From assembly GCA_031551765.1 (NCBI GenBank), contig JAVBNC010000164.1, positions 1 through 33,105 on the forward strand: a DNA stretch of 33,105 nucleotides, written 5' to 3'. Numbering within the stretch: position 1 is the stretch's first letter; each line of letters starts with the position of its first letter. The notes under the pieces are model-generated. The model saw only the letters and a program-made list of their open reading frames with translations, was not told where the DNA came from and searched no databases. This stretch comes from JAVBNC01 sp031551765 (GTDB lineage: Bacteria > Desulfobacterota > Desulfovibrionia > Desulfovibrionales > Desulfovibrionaceae). The position numbers and the translations under genes are program-made. This document shows, one piece after another, positions 32,950-33,105 of the stretch.

Positions 32950-33105
32950 GGGCTGAGTTTTAAATAGGCTCTAGACCATCAGGATATCACCTGGTAGGCT
33001 AGAAAAATGTTTGCAAACAGCAAGTTGAGTCGATACAAAGTTGGAAAAATTATTGAGTGCTTTTGCATCGACATAGACGCCACCAAAACCGCTCTGCTTC
33101 TGAAG
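32950..33105 (+). mobile_element. Left end of an IS1595-family insertion sequence (partial)
   Basis: The segment from GGGCTGAGTTTT (32950) to the window edge holds a probable terminal inverted repeat, a short 57-nt leader and the start of a transposase. Base composition shifts to AT-rich compared with the upstream gene. The right end and the target-site duplication are outside or not identifiable, so the exact left boundary is an estimate. Confidence 0.6.
33007..33105 (+). CDS. IS1595/ISXO2-like transposase, N-terminal fragment (runs off the edge)
   Basis: The 33 visible codons read MFANSKLSRYKVGKIIECFC then IDIDATKTALLLK. The pattern SKLS-x-YK-x-x-KII-x-CFC-x-DI-x-ATKTA-x-LL matches the N-terminal DNA-binding region of IS1595-family transposases, which continue with a helix-turn-helix (NRNTINRY in many) and a DDE-type nuclease domain. 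Only the N-terminus is in the window, so whether the gene is intact cannot be judged. No strong ribosome site is seen, as is common for transposases. The gene points away from the hypothetical gene on its left. Confidence 0.75.
   Translation, partial: MFANSKLSRYKVGKIIECFCIDIDATKTALLLK

Overview
The window is about 33 kb of GC-rich bacterial chromosome, most likely from a Desulfovibrionaceae-type sulfate reducer or close relative. The evidence is a Wolinella/Desulfovibrio-type fumarate reductase (order C-A-B), a futalosine-pathway menaquinone gene (mqnD), an F1Fo-ATPase operon with separate b' and b genes but no a or c gene, a Pfk with spirochete/trypanosome-type active-site residues, and hairpin-rich intergenic repeats. 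The species cannot be fixed from the sequence alone. No rRNA, tRNA or CRISPR array was seen.

Left part (1-6187): the tail of an NtrC/DctD-type sigma54 activator; a composite hairpin repeat; a convergent one-chain iron-sulfur L-serine dehydratase; a divergent 6-phosphofructokinase; an unrecognised two-helix membrane protein; mqnD; and a two-gene unit for a secreted 155-aa protein and a glycine-zipper lipoprotein. Middle-left (6188-16121): a DUF721/DciA-like protein, a 1906-aa alpha-2-macroglobulin with an intact CLEQ thioester, the class A penicillin-binding protein PbpC that usually accompanies it, and an aldo/keto reductase with a C-terminal two-cluster ferredoxin domain.

Centre (16122-26161): a C4-dicarboxylate block. 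frdCAB and the two fumarase subunits form one operon ending at a strong terminator. Then come malic enzyme and two tandem, roughly 80% identical DASS-family transporters, each behind its own leader and terminator. Together these could import malate, fumarate or succinate, decarboxylate malate to pyruvate, interconvert malate and fumarate, and reduce fumarate with menaquinol (or oxidise succinate). Two TTGTG-N8-CACAA-type dyads, one before frdC and one over the promoter of the first transporter, resemble Rex (NADH sensor) or Crp/Fnr-family (HcpR-like) boxes and may tie the block to redox state.

Right part (26162-33105): the ATP synthase operon b'-b-delta-alpha-gamma-beta-epsilon, closed by a 42-nt perfect palindromic terminator shared with a convergent hypothetical gene, and at the edge the left end and first 33 codons of an IS1595-family insertion sequence placed just upstream of that hypothetical gene.

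I found no clearly new defence or biosynthetic system. The most interesting signals are the shared dyads on the dicarboxylate genes, the composite repeat whose hairpins are kept by compensatory changes, the unexplained minus-strand terminator near 6.1 kb, the complex frd leader, and the secreted-protein/glycine-zipper pair.
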